NCBI GenBank assembly: GCA_025355505.1 | Contig: JANXZM010000096.1 | Coordinates: forward strand, 99,364-163,363 | Reading direction: 5' to 3' | Origin: Acidobacteriaceae bacterium | GTDB taxonomy: Bacteria > Acidobacteriota > Terriglobia > Terriglobales > Acidobacteriaceae | DNA length: 64,000 nt | Shown here: positions 20,101 through 29,356 of the stretch, piece by piece | How positions within the stretch are numbered: the stretch's first letter is position 1 | Layout: every line of letters starts with the position of its first letter | Notes under the pieces: generated by a model | What the model saw: only the letters and a program-made list of their open reading frames with translations | What the model was told of the DNA's origin: nothing | Databases searched by the model: none | Program-made: the position numbers and the translations under genes

Positions 20101-20769
20101 TTCTTCCGCGCGCGAATACTTCCCCTGCTCGCCATAGGACAGGCTGATGGGCAAGCCCAACTTGTTCTGCGTGATGTACTGGAACTTCTTCATCGCTTCG
20201 TGAGCGGGATCGGCCTGGCCGGATTGCTGGTAGGCTCGCGCCAGTCCGAACTGAGCGGAGGCGTGGTGCGGGTCGAGCTTTAAGGCGTGCTCGAAGGCCG
20301 CGATCGCTTCGGGAAATTGCTTTAGCTGTGCATAGGTCGATCCGAGGAAGTACCAGGTGTCGGCGTCGTTCGGATCAATTTCAGTGACGTGGCGAAACGC
20401 GTCGACGGCCGAGCCCGCATCCGACGAGTTCTTGGAATAGAGGCCGAAGTTGTACCAGGCGTGGGCATCTTTAGAGTTTTTCGCGGTAGCTTTTTCAAGC
20501 AACACCTTCGCTTCGTCGCCGCGCTGCAGGTTGAGCAGCGCCACTCCGCGATTGACGGCCGCCACCTCTAACGCCGGATCATTGGCAGCCGCTTCTTCGA
20601 ACGCCTTCAAAGCTTTTTCAAAAAGCTGCTGGTTCATGTAAGCGACGCCGATGTTGTTGCGCCGGGCCGCTTCCTGCGGATTGGTAGCCGGACCGCTCGC
20701 GGCCAGTAGCGCGACGAGTAGTACAAGAAGAACGGTGGAGACGAGGGCGATGTTGAGCGTCTTGGTCAT
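17191..20769 (-). CDS. large TPR + FG-GAP + ASPIC/UnbV protein (1192 aa)
   Basis: N-terminal TPRs (NNIGVAYMNQQLFEKALKAFEEAA..); many DYDNDGAVDLLITQ-type repeats; ASPIC-like GTKVEVFSAGLRQKFEVYGSSGYLGQNSPYLTIGLG. Confidence 0.88.
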   Translation of the reverse strand: MTKTLNIALVSTVLLVLLVALLAASGPATNPQEAARRNNIGVAYMNQQLFEKALKAFEEAAANDPALEVAAVNRGVALLNLQRGDEAKVLLEKATAKNSKDAHAWYNFGLYSKNSSDAGSAVDAFRHVTEIDPNDADTWYFLGSTYAQLKQFPEAIAAFEHALKLDPHHASAQFGLARAYQQSGQADPAHEAMKKFQYITQNKLGLPISLSYGEQGKYSRAEESPVTVEKVAAAIPVRFVDVTEKAGIVTKSSPIGSATMEGGKVQRHFEEGIVGTGACFLDYDGDGRVDLFVADDGPQGGFGLYHNLGNGKFEDVTKASGLDPSLHGIGCTAGDYDNDGATDLVVSFRHRVLLLHNEKNGTFKDVTEAAGIKAEGFNVGVTFIDYDHDGDLDLYIAKSEPEWKDQVWRNNGNGTFTDVSRETGLLTGGFHTAAVGTDYNNDRAVDLVVTGEVATIFENPREGKFPARQPWTGLKPEKTLGVAILDFNHDDWMDIAFTHVLAPGITLWQNKQGKAFEQVQLPKVDWVKGFGVAAIDYDNDGWVDLVAVGETKEGKGEVRIFRNLGPDGFKDVTAETGLDKIQLKEPRAIIVGDYDNDGAVDLLITQNHGPAVLLRNEGGNKNNSLRLALKGLNDNKSAIGTKVEVFSAGLRQKFEVYGSSGYLGQNSPYLTIGLGQAKEADVVRMLWPTGVLQDEIEVAANKRQDFLEMDRRGSSCPTLFAWDGHEYKLVGDMLGAGVVGHWMAAGDGNAVPQGLKPVSFQALNGTAEAVLYPKPISETSSKYEASSKVVRNIARPTESIKLDRASLREKNGKLSFRFMEPLEESVYLDQVQLLAVDHPADVEVDPNEYFASNPPYPPFKVVFSRDARPPAGAWDEHGHNVLPDLLAHRYFGDFKVLSFLGFTEPHSLELDLGEPYRGGPLWLLMHGEIEYFSATSMYAADQAHLRPFAPYVEAQVAAGNSTGSDAKTKWVRVVDDMGFPAGGARTMTADLTGKLPPGTRRIRITTNLQIYWDNILISRTSQDQSARLTPVPLARAELNFHGFPLKIEDQPPGNVKYIYEKASATGPYTRPAGAYTRYGDVRPLLESIDDEFAVFGSGDEVALDFDPTKLPALPRGWVRDYFFIANGYEKDMDFYAYRGDTVDPLPFRDMRTYPYPGKSFPSDAEHLNYLLEYNTRFMSGNEAGGYSFQYPK
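18456..18519 (+). repeat. two-hairpin repeat, family 1, inside the coding sequence
   Basis: gcacggcttcagccgtgc..acgggctttagcccctgagg; same layout as 10006..10075; read in frame as VPQGLKPVSFQALNGTAEAV. Confidence 0.75.
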
Positions 20770-20823
20770 CGTGGGTTAAAAAATGATTTTATCCGAATGC
20801 CCGGATGGATAGAGAACTGCAAG

Positions 20824-22641
20824 TTATTTCTTCCCGTAAGGCCGCGACCCCATCACGCCTTTCGCTTCCTGGATCGTAACGGTCTGCCCGGTCGCAACGT
20901 TTGAGAGCTTGTCCACCTGCCCGCTGGGCCAGTCGATTTCGACCGTATCGGCTTTGGTTTTCGATCCCATGCCGAAGGTCAGCACCAGTTCGCTCTGCGA
21001 AAGATAGCTGGAGCCGGTCTTCATGGTAAGCCACTGCTTGTCGCTCCCGGCACTGATGCGGACGACTGCGCCGATTCCGTCGCGGTTGGATTTTGTCCCG
21101 ACGAGTTTTATGCGCAGGCTCTGGTTGGTGCCGCCCTGGTTGAGGTAGAGATGCGCGGGGCCACCGTTGGTCATGAGCAGGACATCGAGCGCCCCGTCAT
21201 TATTGATGTCGGCGTAGGCGGCGCCGCGCGCGACTTTCGGAGCGGCAAACGCGCTCCCGGCCTTATCCGTAACTTTGTTAGTGACTTCTTCGAATTTCCC
21301 GTTCCCGAGATTACGGAACAGGTGCGGCGGCTCAGCATAGCTGACGCGCTTCTGCACGATCTCGATCTGGTCTTCGATGTGGCCGTCGGCGATGAGAATG
21401 TCCTGCCAGCCGTCGTTGTCGTAGTCGAAAAAAAAGCAGCCGAAGCCGAGGGTTGTTAGAGTCGCGCGGCCGACTTCCGAGCGCGGAGCTTCATCCACGA
21501 ACAGGCCGTTGCCTTCGTTGTGGTAGAGCGAGAACATCTGGTTGGCAAAGTTTGTAATGATCAGGCTGGCGCTGCCGGAACGGTCATAGTCGGCGGCATC
21601 GACGCCCATGCCAGCGCGGGCCACGCCATCTTCGCTGAAGGCGATGCCGGCGGAAACTGCGCGCTCTTCGAAGGTGCCATTCTTTTTATTCAGGTAGAGC
21701 TTGTTGGGCTGCGTGTCGTTGGCGATCAGGATGTCGGGCCATCCGTCGTTGTTGTAGTCGACGATGGCGACGCCGAGACCCTTTGAGGTTGGATCGTAAA
21801 GTCCCGCTTTCTTCGTAGCGTCTTCGAACTTTCCGTTGCCGAGGTTGTGCCAGAGGCGGGCCGACGTTCCCTTATACGATTCGGGCATGCAGTAAGACTT
21901 GTGCGAGCCATCGAGCGTGCAGTAAAGGTCGGTCCGCTCGGACCACTGCACATAGTTCGCAACAACGAGATCGAGTCTGCCGTCGCGATCGTAATCGACC
22001 CATGCCGCACCCGTGGAGAATTCGTTTGGGCCCCAGAGTCCCGCGGATTTCGTCACATCGGTGAAAGTTCCATTGCCATTGTTGTGGAAGAGATGGCTCT
22101 GGCCTACCGCGGTAATGAAAATGTCGTCGAAGCCGTCGTTATCGTAGTCGCCAACAGTTGCGCCAAGTCCGAACAGCGAAATACCGAGGCCAGACGTGCG
22201 AGTCACGTCGGTGAAAGTTCCGTCATGGTTGTTGTGGTAGAGCTTCAACGTGGTCGTACCGCTTTTGGCGTGGCCGGGCCAGTCCTGACCGTTGACAAGC
22301 AGGATGTCGGGAAAGCCATCGTTGTCGTAATCGATGAAAGCGCAGCCGGGGCCCATGGTTTCCGGGAGCCATTTCTTCCCGAAGGCTCCGTTGTTATGGG
22401 TGAAGTGAATGCCGGCCTGGGCGGTGATGTCGCGGAAGGTGATGGTCTGTGCCTGCGCGACGCTTACCATAACTAGCAGAAAAGGCAACATCCACCACAG
22501 AGACACGGAGGCACGGAGAAAAGCGCTCTTGGCTTTTAGCTCTAGGCTTTTAGCTAAAGGCCAAAAGCTAAGAGCTAAAAGCGGTTTGGCTATGTGTCTC
22601 TGTGACTCTGTGATGGATTTTCTTTTGAACGTGCGCATCAC
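20824..22641 (-). CDS. FG-GAP/VCBS + ASPIC/UnbV-domain protein (CRTAC1 family); true start possibly at 22491
   Basis: Repeated DYDNDGFPDILLVNG motifs; C-terminal SNRDGIGAVVRISAGSDKQWLTMKTGSSYLSQSELVLTFGMGSKTKADTVEIDWPSG. Confidence 0.9.
   Translation of the reverse strand: MMRTFKRKSITESQRHIAKPLLALSFWPLAKSLELKAKSAFLRASVSLWWMLPFLLVMVSVAQAQTITFRDITAQAGIHFTHNNGAFGKKWLPETMGPGCAFIDYDNDGFPDILLVNGQDWPGHAKSGTTTLKLYHNNHDGTFTDVTRTSGLGISLFGLGATVGDYDNDGFDDIFITAVGQSHLFHNNGNGTFTDVTKSAGLWGPNEFSTGAAWVDYDRDGRLDLVVANYVQWSERTDLYCTLDGSHKSYCMPESYKGTSARLWHNLGNGKFEDATKKAGLYDPTSKGLGVAIVDYNNDGWPDILIANDTQPNKLYLNKKNGTFEERAVSAGIAFSEDGVARAGMGVDAADYDRSGSASLIITNFANQMFSLYHNEGNGLFVDEAPRSEVGRATLTTLGFGCFFFDYDNDGWQDILIADGHIEDQIEIVQKRVSYAEPPHLFRNLGNGKFEEVTNKVTDKAGSAFAAPKVARGAAYADINNDGALDVLLMTNGGPAHLYLNQGGTNQSLRIKLVGTKSNRDGIGAVVRISAGSDKQWLTMKTGSSYLSQSELVLTFGMGSKTKADTVEIDWPSGQVDKLSNVATGQTVTIQEAKGVMGSRPYGKK
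22486..22616. repeat. imperfect inverted repeat of cacagagacacggag / agctaaaagc units
   Basis: ccaccacagagacacggaggcac...tgtgtctctgtgactctgtgatgg with central agctctaggcttttagctaaaggccaaaagctaagagct. Confidence 0.75.
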
Positions 22642-25607
22642 CTTTGGGCCCCGGGAGTTGTGGTAGCGCGGGTTACTGCCCGGCTTTGCCCGGCTCGACG
22701 GCCGAGAGCGTCCGTCCCTACGCGGGTTGTGGGGACGGCGTGCGGCGTAGTCGTGGCGCGAATTGTGGTTGCGCCATGGGTCGCGGTGACTGGCAGCGGG
22801 ACTGACGTGTGCTCGTGGATACTCTGGCGTTCATTGTTGTCTTCGGGATTGAGCTGGCGGTAGGGACCGGTGATCGCTTGCGAGGCTTCGTCGGCTTTGA
22901 AGCGCAGGTAGCGAGCCTGATGCTCCTGGGACATCTTTTCGTCACCGAGACCGTTGTAGCAGAGCATGAGGTTGTAGTGCGCCTGCAAATCCTCGGGATC
23001 GACGGCGAGCACCTGCTGCAGTACTTTCACGGCGTCGGAATACTTGCGCTCGAGAAAAAGAACGCGGCCAAGATTGTTCAGCGCCACGCGGTCGCGGGGA
23101 TACTGCGCGAGCACGATTTGCAAATGCGCGGCGGCCTGATCGTAGTTTCCCGCGGCCTTCATCAGCGATCCGTAAAAGAAATTGGCTCGCGCCAGCTTCG
23201 AGTCGATCGCCAGCGCTTTCTTAAGAACGGTGCGGGCGCGAGCGAGGTCGCCTTCCTGCAGGGCGGCGCGTCCGATGTTCACCCAGCCATCGGGATTCTG
23301 CGGATCGGCCTCGGTGACTTTTTCGAAGGCAGCCTGCGCGGCTTTCAGATCGCCTTGCAGCAACAGACCGATGCCGTAATCGTTCCAGCGCTGCCAGTCT
23401 TCTTTCGCAAGCTGGGTTTTGGGCTGCGGCGCGGGCGCGTTCGCCGGCAAAACGTCGATGGCTACTTCGTTCTGCGCAACCACCACGATTGGGACATCGG
23501 GAATTTTCTCCGACTTTGCGGAAACTCCGTCGAGCGATTGGGTGAACGTATATTTTGTATCGTCGTAGTCGGGCGTAACCGAGGCGGGCGCGACCCCGGG
23601 CTTCGATTGACTGCTGTCGCGCTCGTTGTCGCGCTTGTTGTCGCGCTTACCGGCAAACGCAAACTGCGTGTTCCACCACGCGAACTTGCGATAGCAGAGC
23701 CGCGCGGTCAAGGTGATTTTTCTGCCCGTCTTCTTGGGGACTTTCATGCGGAAGTGCACCGTATCGGCGGCGCCGGGCGGGATCAGACGCACGTATACGA
23801 CGGCCCGCGTGGACCAGGCATTGCGCTTGTTAATCGGGTTGCCGTGCGCATCCACTTGGAGCGAGCGATAGAAATGCGCGCCTTTTTCGACCGGGCCCTT
23901 GCCCTCGTCTGCAACCATGCCGCTCCAAAAAATCGTCTGCCCTTTGTCATCGACACCTTTGAGTTCGAGCCATGTATCGTAGGCATCCACCGTGCCGCCC
24001 GGAAAGAAATGTCCGATGCGCTTGGTGCGGACCACGACATCGACGCGCACGGTGTCGCCGCGACGCACCGCCGGCTGCACGCGGTTGAGAGGCGCGGTGA
24101 CGGGAGCGGCCTCACCGGCGGAGCCGGGTGTGATCTTCGCTTCCGCTTCTTCTCCCACGGCAAAGGTGGTTGCCAGTTCGTGTTGCGCGATCGCTCCTGT
24201 TTTTAGTGAGGCACTCGCCGGCGAAACCGCAAAGATATCCACCGTAAGAGCACCGCTGGTCAGGAAATCTTCGGTGGCCTTCAACTGCGCCGTATCTTCG
24301 TTGGCCGTGGGCAGTGCGGTGTTGGCAGCGGGGAAACGGTGGGAGTGGACCTTGCCGGCAATGTTGCCCATGTCGTTGGAGCGTTCGAGCGGCATGTGGC
24401 AATCCGCGCATTGCTGCGGTTTCGCCGGGTAGTAGAACGACCGCGCGCCCTCTCCGGAAACACCGCTGGCCTGCCAGTTGTCGTATTCATTGAAACCGCG
24501 AATCCAGCGGTAGTGATTGACCGGCATGTCGAGGTGCACCTTGTGGCAGGAGGAGCAGAACTCCGCCGTCTGATACTTCATGAATGGCTTGAGGAACACG
24601 CGGCGGTGCGGCTCCGGATTCAGCTTGATCATGAAGTCGTGCAGGGTGCGAACCACCGGATTCTTGCTGGCCGCGAGTTCGTGCAGCTTGGGATACTCAA
24701 GGTAGAAATCGCCCTGCCCCATCGTACTTTTTACGCTTGCGATGGAATGGCACATCATGCAGCCGAGTCCGGCCTGGGCTTCGGGCGTATGCACGATCTG
24801 CTTGATGGGCGTGTCCATCTTGCCGGCGTAGAGCACGGCCGGGTCATGGCATCCGCCACACCATTTTGAAGGCTGCGTGCCGATCGTGTCCTGCATGTAC
24901 TCGATCGACTTGCGATACCACTGATTGTTGAACGACGAAAAATGGTGGGCCGAGCTGTTCCACTGGTTGTAAATATCCTCGTGACAGCGCTTGCAGGATT
25001 CCGATTCCATGAAAAACTTGCTGGGAATTGTTTCTCCGCCATACACCTGCGCGGAACTGGGAAAAAATGGGCCGGTGGGGCCGTCGCCCTCGCCATTCAT
25101 AGTGAGGGGCGGGAGGGCGGGATTTACAATGCGCCCACGCTGGCTCCAGCGAGCTTCGCGGAGATAGCGAGCCACGGGTGCCAAAACCGCTAACACGGCG
25201 AGCACGGCGGCAATGCGAAGAACAGTATGACCACGCAGCCATCCTTGATTGCCAACTCGGGCCGCAGCGATTAGGCCGGCGCCAAGAAAGCTCAAGCCGA
25301 GGTGAACGTAGACCAGAGGCCATTCTGTACGCAGCGTTCCGGTGTAAATCAGAACCAGTCCCAGGATCGCGCCGACAAACAGAAAATCCATTCCCACGCG
25401 GACGAGGAACTCACCCTGACGCCGCCAACGCGCGAGCCGGAGCAGCAGCAAGACTGAAGCCCCGACGCCGGCAACGGCATGCAGCAACACCACTCCGGCA
25501 TACAGAACATTCGCTTGCGGGAACGCATAAAGATAAATCGCGGACACAACAAGGAACCCGATCAGGAGCCGCAGCACTCGATTCACAGAAATTCCACCAG
25601 GAGACAT
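22638..25607 (-). CDS. membrane-anchored multiheme (5 CxxCH) cytochrome c with C-terminal TPRs
   Basis: CKRCH, CGGCH, CMMCH, CSSCH, CADCH motifs; N-terminal TM helices; C-terminal TPRs (GLLLQGDLKAAQAAFEKVTEADPQNPDGWVNIGRAALQEGD). Confidence 0.9.
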   Translation of the reverse strand: MSPGGISVNRVLRLLIGFLVVSAIYLYAFPQANVLYAGVVLLHAVAGVGASVLLLLRLARWRRQGEFLVRVGMDFLFVGAILGLVLIYTGTLRTEWPLVYVHLGLSFLGAGLIAAARVGNQGWLRGHTVLRIAAVLAVLAVLAPVARYLREARWSQRGRIVNPALPPLTMNGEGDGPTGPFFPSSAQVYGGETIPSKFFMESESCKRCHEDIYNQWNSSAHHFSSFNNQWYRKSIEYMQDTIGTQPSKWCGGCHDPAVLYAGKMDTPIKQIVHTPEAQAGLGCMMCHSIASVKSTMGQGDFYLEYPKLHELAASKNPVVRTLHDFMIKLNPEPHRRVFLKPFMKYQTAEFCSSCHKVHLDMPVNHYRWIRGFNEYDNWQASGVSGEGARSFYYPAKPQQCADCHMPLERSNDMGNIAGKVHSHRFPAANTALPTANEDTAQLKATEDFLTSGALTVDIFAVSPASASLKTGAIAQHELATTFAVGEEAEAKITPGSAGEAAPVTAPLNRVQPAVRRGDTVRVDVVVRTKRIGHFFPGGTVDAYDTWLELKGVDDKGQTIFWSGMVADEGKGPVEKGAHFYRSLQVDAHGNPINKRNAWSTRAVVYVRLIPPGAADTVHFRMKVPKKTGRKITLTARLCYRKFAWWNTQFAFAGKRDNKRDNERDSSQSKPGVAPASVTPDYDDTKYTFTQSLDGVSAKSEKIPDVPIVVVAQNEVAIDVLPANAPAPQPKTQLAKEDWQRWNDYGIGLLLQGDLKAAQAAFEKVTEADPQNPDGWVNIGRAALQEGDLARARTVLKKALAIDSKLARANFFYGSLMKAAGNYDQAAAHLQIVLAQYPRDRVALNNLGRVLFLERKYSDAVKVLQQVLAVDPEDLQAHYNLMLCYNGLGDEKMSQEHQARYLRFKADEASQAITGPYRQLNPEDNNERQSIHEHTSVPLPVTATHGATTIRATTTPHAVPTTRVGTDALGRRAGQSRAVTRATTTPGAQR
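22678..22725 (+). repeat. two-hairpin repeat, family 3, over the 3' end of the cytochrome gene
   Basis: GCCCGGCTTTGCCCGGCTCGACGGCCGAGAGCGTCCGTCCCTACGCGGG; compare 30688..30735. Confidence 0.7.
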
Positions 25608-25882
25608 GATAGATGCCAGCGATGCACATAAGAGGCTGCAGCGGTGGGAGGCAACAGATTATCGCTTTGCGGGAAGCGGTGTCGAGAGTGATTGCAAAAA
25701 AGGGCGCTGCTTTTCTTTTGGAGTAGTTCTTTTTAATTAGTTCTTCGCAAGCATTTGGTGGCGCCCTAATGGAAACAGATTAGGTCGCCAAAATATTTCC
25801 TCGCATTGCTGACTTCCCTGCCACTCTGCTACTTTGAATAGTTTCCCGTTCGCTGTCTGCTGACTTTGTGGGGTAAGACGTA

Positions 25883-27070
25883 ATGCCGGCCATCAAATTT
25901 CGTGGTGTGGACTTCATCGACTTCGACACGTTGCTGAACGACGACGAGCGCCTGGTGCGCGATACCGCGCGCAAGTTCATCGAAGACAACCTCGTCCCGA
26001 TCATCGAGGAGTGCAACCGCGCCGGCCGCTTCCCGCGCGAATTGGTGAAGCCCATGGCCGATCTCGGATTCTTCGGCGCCTCGCTGAACGGCTACGGCTG
26101 CGCCGGCATGTCGAACGTCGAATATGGCCTGGTCACGCAGGAACTGGAACGCGGAGATTCCGGCGTGCGCTCGTTTGTCAGCGTGCAGTCGGCGCTGGTG
26201 ATGTATCCGATTTATACCTTTGGCACTGACGAGCAGAAAAACACCTGGCTGCCCGCGATGCAGAAAGGCGAAAAACTAGGCTGCTTCGGATTGACCGAGC
26301 CCGACTTCGGGTCGAATCCCGGCGGCATGAGGACGCGCGCTCGTAAAGTTGGAAAAGAATATGTGTTGAACGGCGAAAAGATGTGGATCACCTCGGGCAC
26401 GATCGCCGATGTGGCGGTGATCTGGGCCAAGGTCAGTTCCGAAGATGACGAAGATGTCGTTCGCGGTTTTCTGGTGGAGACCGACCGTCCTGGATTCAAG
26501 GCCGATGACATTCACGGGAAATGGTCGCTGCGCGCTTCGGTGACATCAGGCTTGTCGCTCCAGGATGTGCGGATCCCCGAATCGAACCTGTTGCCGGGAA
26601 CGGGCGGATTGAAGTCTCCGCTAATGTGCCTGAACCAGGCACGCTATGGAATCTCCTGGGGCGCGGTAGGCGCGGCGATGGCGTGTTACGACTGCGCACT
26701 GCAGTATTCGTTATTGCGGAAACAATTCCGCGATCAGCCCATCGCTTCCCATCAACTCGTGCAGGAGAAGCTCGCCTGGATGATCAGCGAGATCACAAAG
26801 GCGCAGTTGCTCGTGCTGCAAGTCGGCCGCTTGAAAGACGCTGGAAAAGTGCAGCACCAGCACATTTCGATGGCAAAGAGAAATAACGTCTGGATGGCGC
26901 TGGAGTGTGCGCGCCTGTCGCGAGATATTCTCGGCGCGAACGGCGTGGCCGACGACTACCCCATCATGCGCCACCTAATGAACCTTGAAAGCGTGAAGAC
27001 CTATGAGGGCACGCATGATATCCACACGCTGATTATCGGGGCGAGCGTGACCGGGATTGAAGCGTTCTAG
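25883..27070 (+). CDS. acyl-CoA dehydrogenase (glutaryl-CoA dehydrogenase-like)
   Basis: GCFGLTEPDFGSNPGGMRTRA; YVLNGEKMWITSGTIADVAVIWAK; ARYGISWGAVGAAMACYDCALQYSLLRKQF; NLESVKTYEGTHDIHTLIIG. Confidence 0.93.
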   Translation: MPAIKFRGVDFIDFDTLLNDDERLVRDTARKFIEDNLVPIIEECNRAGRFPRELVKPMADLGFFGASLNGYGCAGMSNVEYGLVTQELERGDSGVRSFVSVQSALVMYPIYTFGTDEQKNTWLPAMQKGEKLGCFGLTEPDFGSNPGGMRTRARKVGKEYVLNGEKMWITSGTIADVAVIWAKVSSEDDEDVVRGFLVETDRPGFKADDIHGKWSLRASVTSGLSLQDVRIPESNLLPGTGGLKSPLMCLNQARYGISWGAVGAAMACYDCALQYSLLRKQFRDQPIASHQLVQEKLAWMISEITKAQLLVLQVGRLKDAGKVQHQHISMAKRNNVWMALECARLSRDILGANGVADDYPIMRHLMNLESVKTYEGTHDIHTLIIGASVTGIEAF

Positions 27071-27075
27071 AGGTC

Positions 27076-27624
27076 TTACGCGCGTAGTTTCCTGTCGCTA
27101 ACCACGATCGTCTCCGCTATCCGGTCGTGCACGCAGCAGCGGTTGGGGGTGGTGAAGTACTGAACAAGGCCGAAACCTCCTTCCAGCATGGAAGCGCCGT
27201 ATCCCAAAGCGCGCTCCATCGACTGCCAGAAGGTGATGCGCTTGTGGACCAGCGACACAACGCGGATTCCGACGATGCGCTTGCCTAGAGTGCGTCCGTT
27301 GCCCCAAAACAGGGTCAAGCCGAAGTAGAGAACCAGGAAGATTACGTTGGACAGTTCGTGGAAGTCCCCGTGAAGGTCAATGGGAATATTGGAGTCTCGG
27401 CCGTGAGCCAGCCATTGAATAAGAAACATTGCCGGGATGTACGCGATCAGGACCGCGACCATATCGACGAGGAATGCCGCCGCGCCGGCCTTAAAAGACG
27501 CCAGTGGCAGACCAGCTAAAGATTCCATTCTCTCTGTGGCGTGCGGTGCATAGCTGCGCGGGGCTGACGTTTTCCGCTCGGTTGCGGCCAGTGACATAAG
27601 TTCCTCGTTTCGTGTGGGATTCAT
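27076..27624 (-). CDS. RDD-family membrane protein
   Basis: AAFLVDMVAVLIAYIPAMFL..LFWGNGRTLGKRIVGIRVV. Confidence 0.82.
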   Translation of the reverse strand: MNPTRNEELMSLAATERKTSAPRSYAPHATERMESLAGLPLASFKAGAAAFLVDMVAVLIAYIPAMFLIQWLAHGRDSNIPIDLHGDFHELSNVIFLVLYFGLTLFWGNGRTLGKRIVGIRVVSLVHKRITFWQSMERALGYGASMLEGGFGLVQYFTTPNRCCVHDRIAETIVVSDRKLRA

Positions 27625-27642
27625 ACGCAGCGCGCCAGCAAC

Positions 27643-28056
27643 TCATCCGTATAGCTCGCCCAGCAGTTCATACGCTCTCCGCATATGCGGAATCACGATG
27701 CTGCCGCCTACCACCAGCGCCACGTTGATGGCTTCTTCCTGCTCGGCGCGCGTCGCGCCCAGGCGATAGGACTGAATCACGTGGTAGCTGATGCAGTCGT
27801 CGCAACGCAGACAGGCGGAGGCGACCAGCCCCATCAATTCTTTGTGTTTCGCAGGCAGAGCGCCTTCCATGTAGGTGTTGTGATCCAGGTTGTAGAAGCG
27901 TTTGACGAGGAAGTTGTCCGCTTTCTCGACGTTTTCATTCAGACGGTTGCGGTTGTCCAGAAAATGCCGGGCGAGTTCGCTTTTTTCAGCAACCTGCTTC
28001 TCGGAGAATAGATAGGTAGGTTCTTTGCGGTCGGTGGTCGTCGGTTCGGTGGTCAT
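27643..28056 (-). CDS. carboxymuconolactone decarboxylase / AhpD-like protein
   Basis: [62 protein letters not shown]; start trimmed to [11 protein letters not shown]. Confidence 0.88.
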   Translation of the reverse strand: MTTEPTTTDRKEPTYLFSEKQVAEKSELARHFLDNRNRLNENVEKADNFLVKRFYNLDHNTYMEGALPAKHKELMGLVASACLRCDDCISYHVIQSYRLGATRAEQEEAINVALVVGGSIVIPHMRRAYELLGELYG

Positions 28057-28255
28057 GAGGAAAAGATTAGCAGACGGTTCGCCGTCGGGGTGTTGGCGGA
28101 CGCTCGGCACAAATCGGAGCTTGTGGACGCCCCTGCGGTCCTTCTCGCTGCACACGTTACGCGGACAGAAGTGTCCGCGCCACACGAACTTGCACTTCCA
28201 TCTACGCTCCGAAGGGGCTATATTCCAAAGTCGCATTTATATTCAGGAGGCACTG

Positions 28256-29290
28256 ATGCCAACCCAATCCCGCCCCGAACCGCACGCGAGAAACTTTGGT
28301 GAAAATATTGAAAGCGATCTGGCCCTGGAATTCTTGCGTGTGGTGGAGAACGCGGCCATCGAGTCGGCGCGCACCATGGGCCAGGGGGATCGCCCGCTAA
28401 GCGACCAGGCGGCCACCGAGGCCATGCGCAAGACGATGGACACGGTCCCCATGCACGGCACCATTGTGATCGGAGAAGGCGAGCGCGACGACGCGCCCAT
28501 GCTTTATATCGGGGAGCAGGTGGGCGGCCCGTATCCGGACGGCCGCGATGTTCCGCATGTCGACATCGCGGTCGATCCGCTGGAAGGTACAAACCTCTGC
28601 GCCACCGGCGCGCCGGGGGCGATCACGGTGCTGGCGGCTTCGGAAAAAGGCGGGTTGCTGCATGCTCCCGACTGCTACATGGAAAAAATCGTGGTGGGGC
28701 CATCGTGCAAGAACGCGGTGGAACTGGACGCTCCGGTGGCCGTCAACCTGAAAAATATCGCGCGGCGTCTGCATCGCGGCGTGGAGGATCTGGTGGTGGT
28801 CGTGCTCGACCGACCGCGGCACGAGAAGCTGATCGCCGATATTCGGAAGGCGGGCGCGCGCATCAAGCTGATAGGCGACGGCGATCTCTCGGCGGGAATT
28901 GCCGCGGCGGTGATCGGAACCGGAGTGCACGCGGTCATGGGATCGGGCGGCGCACCGGAAGGCGTGATTACAGCAGCCGCGATCCGCTGCCTGAACGGAT
29001 ACATGCAGGGAAGGCTGATCATCGACAAGCCGGAAATGGAAGAACGCATAGCAAAGATGGGGATTAAAGATAAGAACAAAATTTACGAGGCGGAAGACCT
29101 CGCCCCAGGGAAACAGATGGTCTTCGCCGCGACTGGCGTAACCGAAGGCGCGCTGCTGAAAGGCGTCCGCTTCTTCGGCGAAGGGACGCGGACGTCTTCG
29201 GTGATTTTGACTTTGAAGACCGGACGGGTGCGATTTATTGAGAGCATCCATTTGGATAAGGGGCCGGATGTGAAGGTGAGGTTTTCTTAG
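28256..29290 (+). CDS. glpX: class II fructose-1,6-bisphosphatase
   Basis: [63 protein letters not shown]-rich RBS before ATG. Confidence 0.95.
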   Translation: MPTQSRPEPHARNFGENIESDLALEFLRVVENAAIESARTMGQGDRPLSDQAATEAMRKTMDTVPMHGTIVIGEGERDDAPMLYIGEQVGGPYPDGRDVPHVDIAVDPLEGTNLCATGAPGAITVLAASEKGGLLHAPDCYMEKIVVGPSCKNAVELDAPVAVNLKNIARRLHRGVEDLVVVVLDRPRHEKLIADIRKAGARIKLIGDGDLSAGIAAAVIGTGVHAVMGSGGAPEGVITAAAIRCLNGYMQGRLIIDKPEMEERIAKMGIKDKNKIYEAEDLAPGKQMVFAATGVTEGALLKGVRFFGEGTRTSSVILTLKTGRVRFIESIHLDKGPDVKVRFS

Positions 29291-29356
29291 GGGAGCTGAG
29301 CGTTCGCTTTTGGCTCTTAGCTCTTAGCGAAGCCAGCTTGTGGGGTCGCCCGGTGG

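Noticed and set aside
23600-23660. Short regular repeats considered as a CRISPR array
   Set aside because: 12-bp in-frame tandem coding repeats without spacers; no CRISPR array or cas gene seen in the window
22809-24206. 465-aa plus-strand ORF opposite the multiheme cytochrome
   Set aside because: Antisense open frame in GC-rich DNA; the opposite strand has five CxxCH motifs and TPRs
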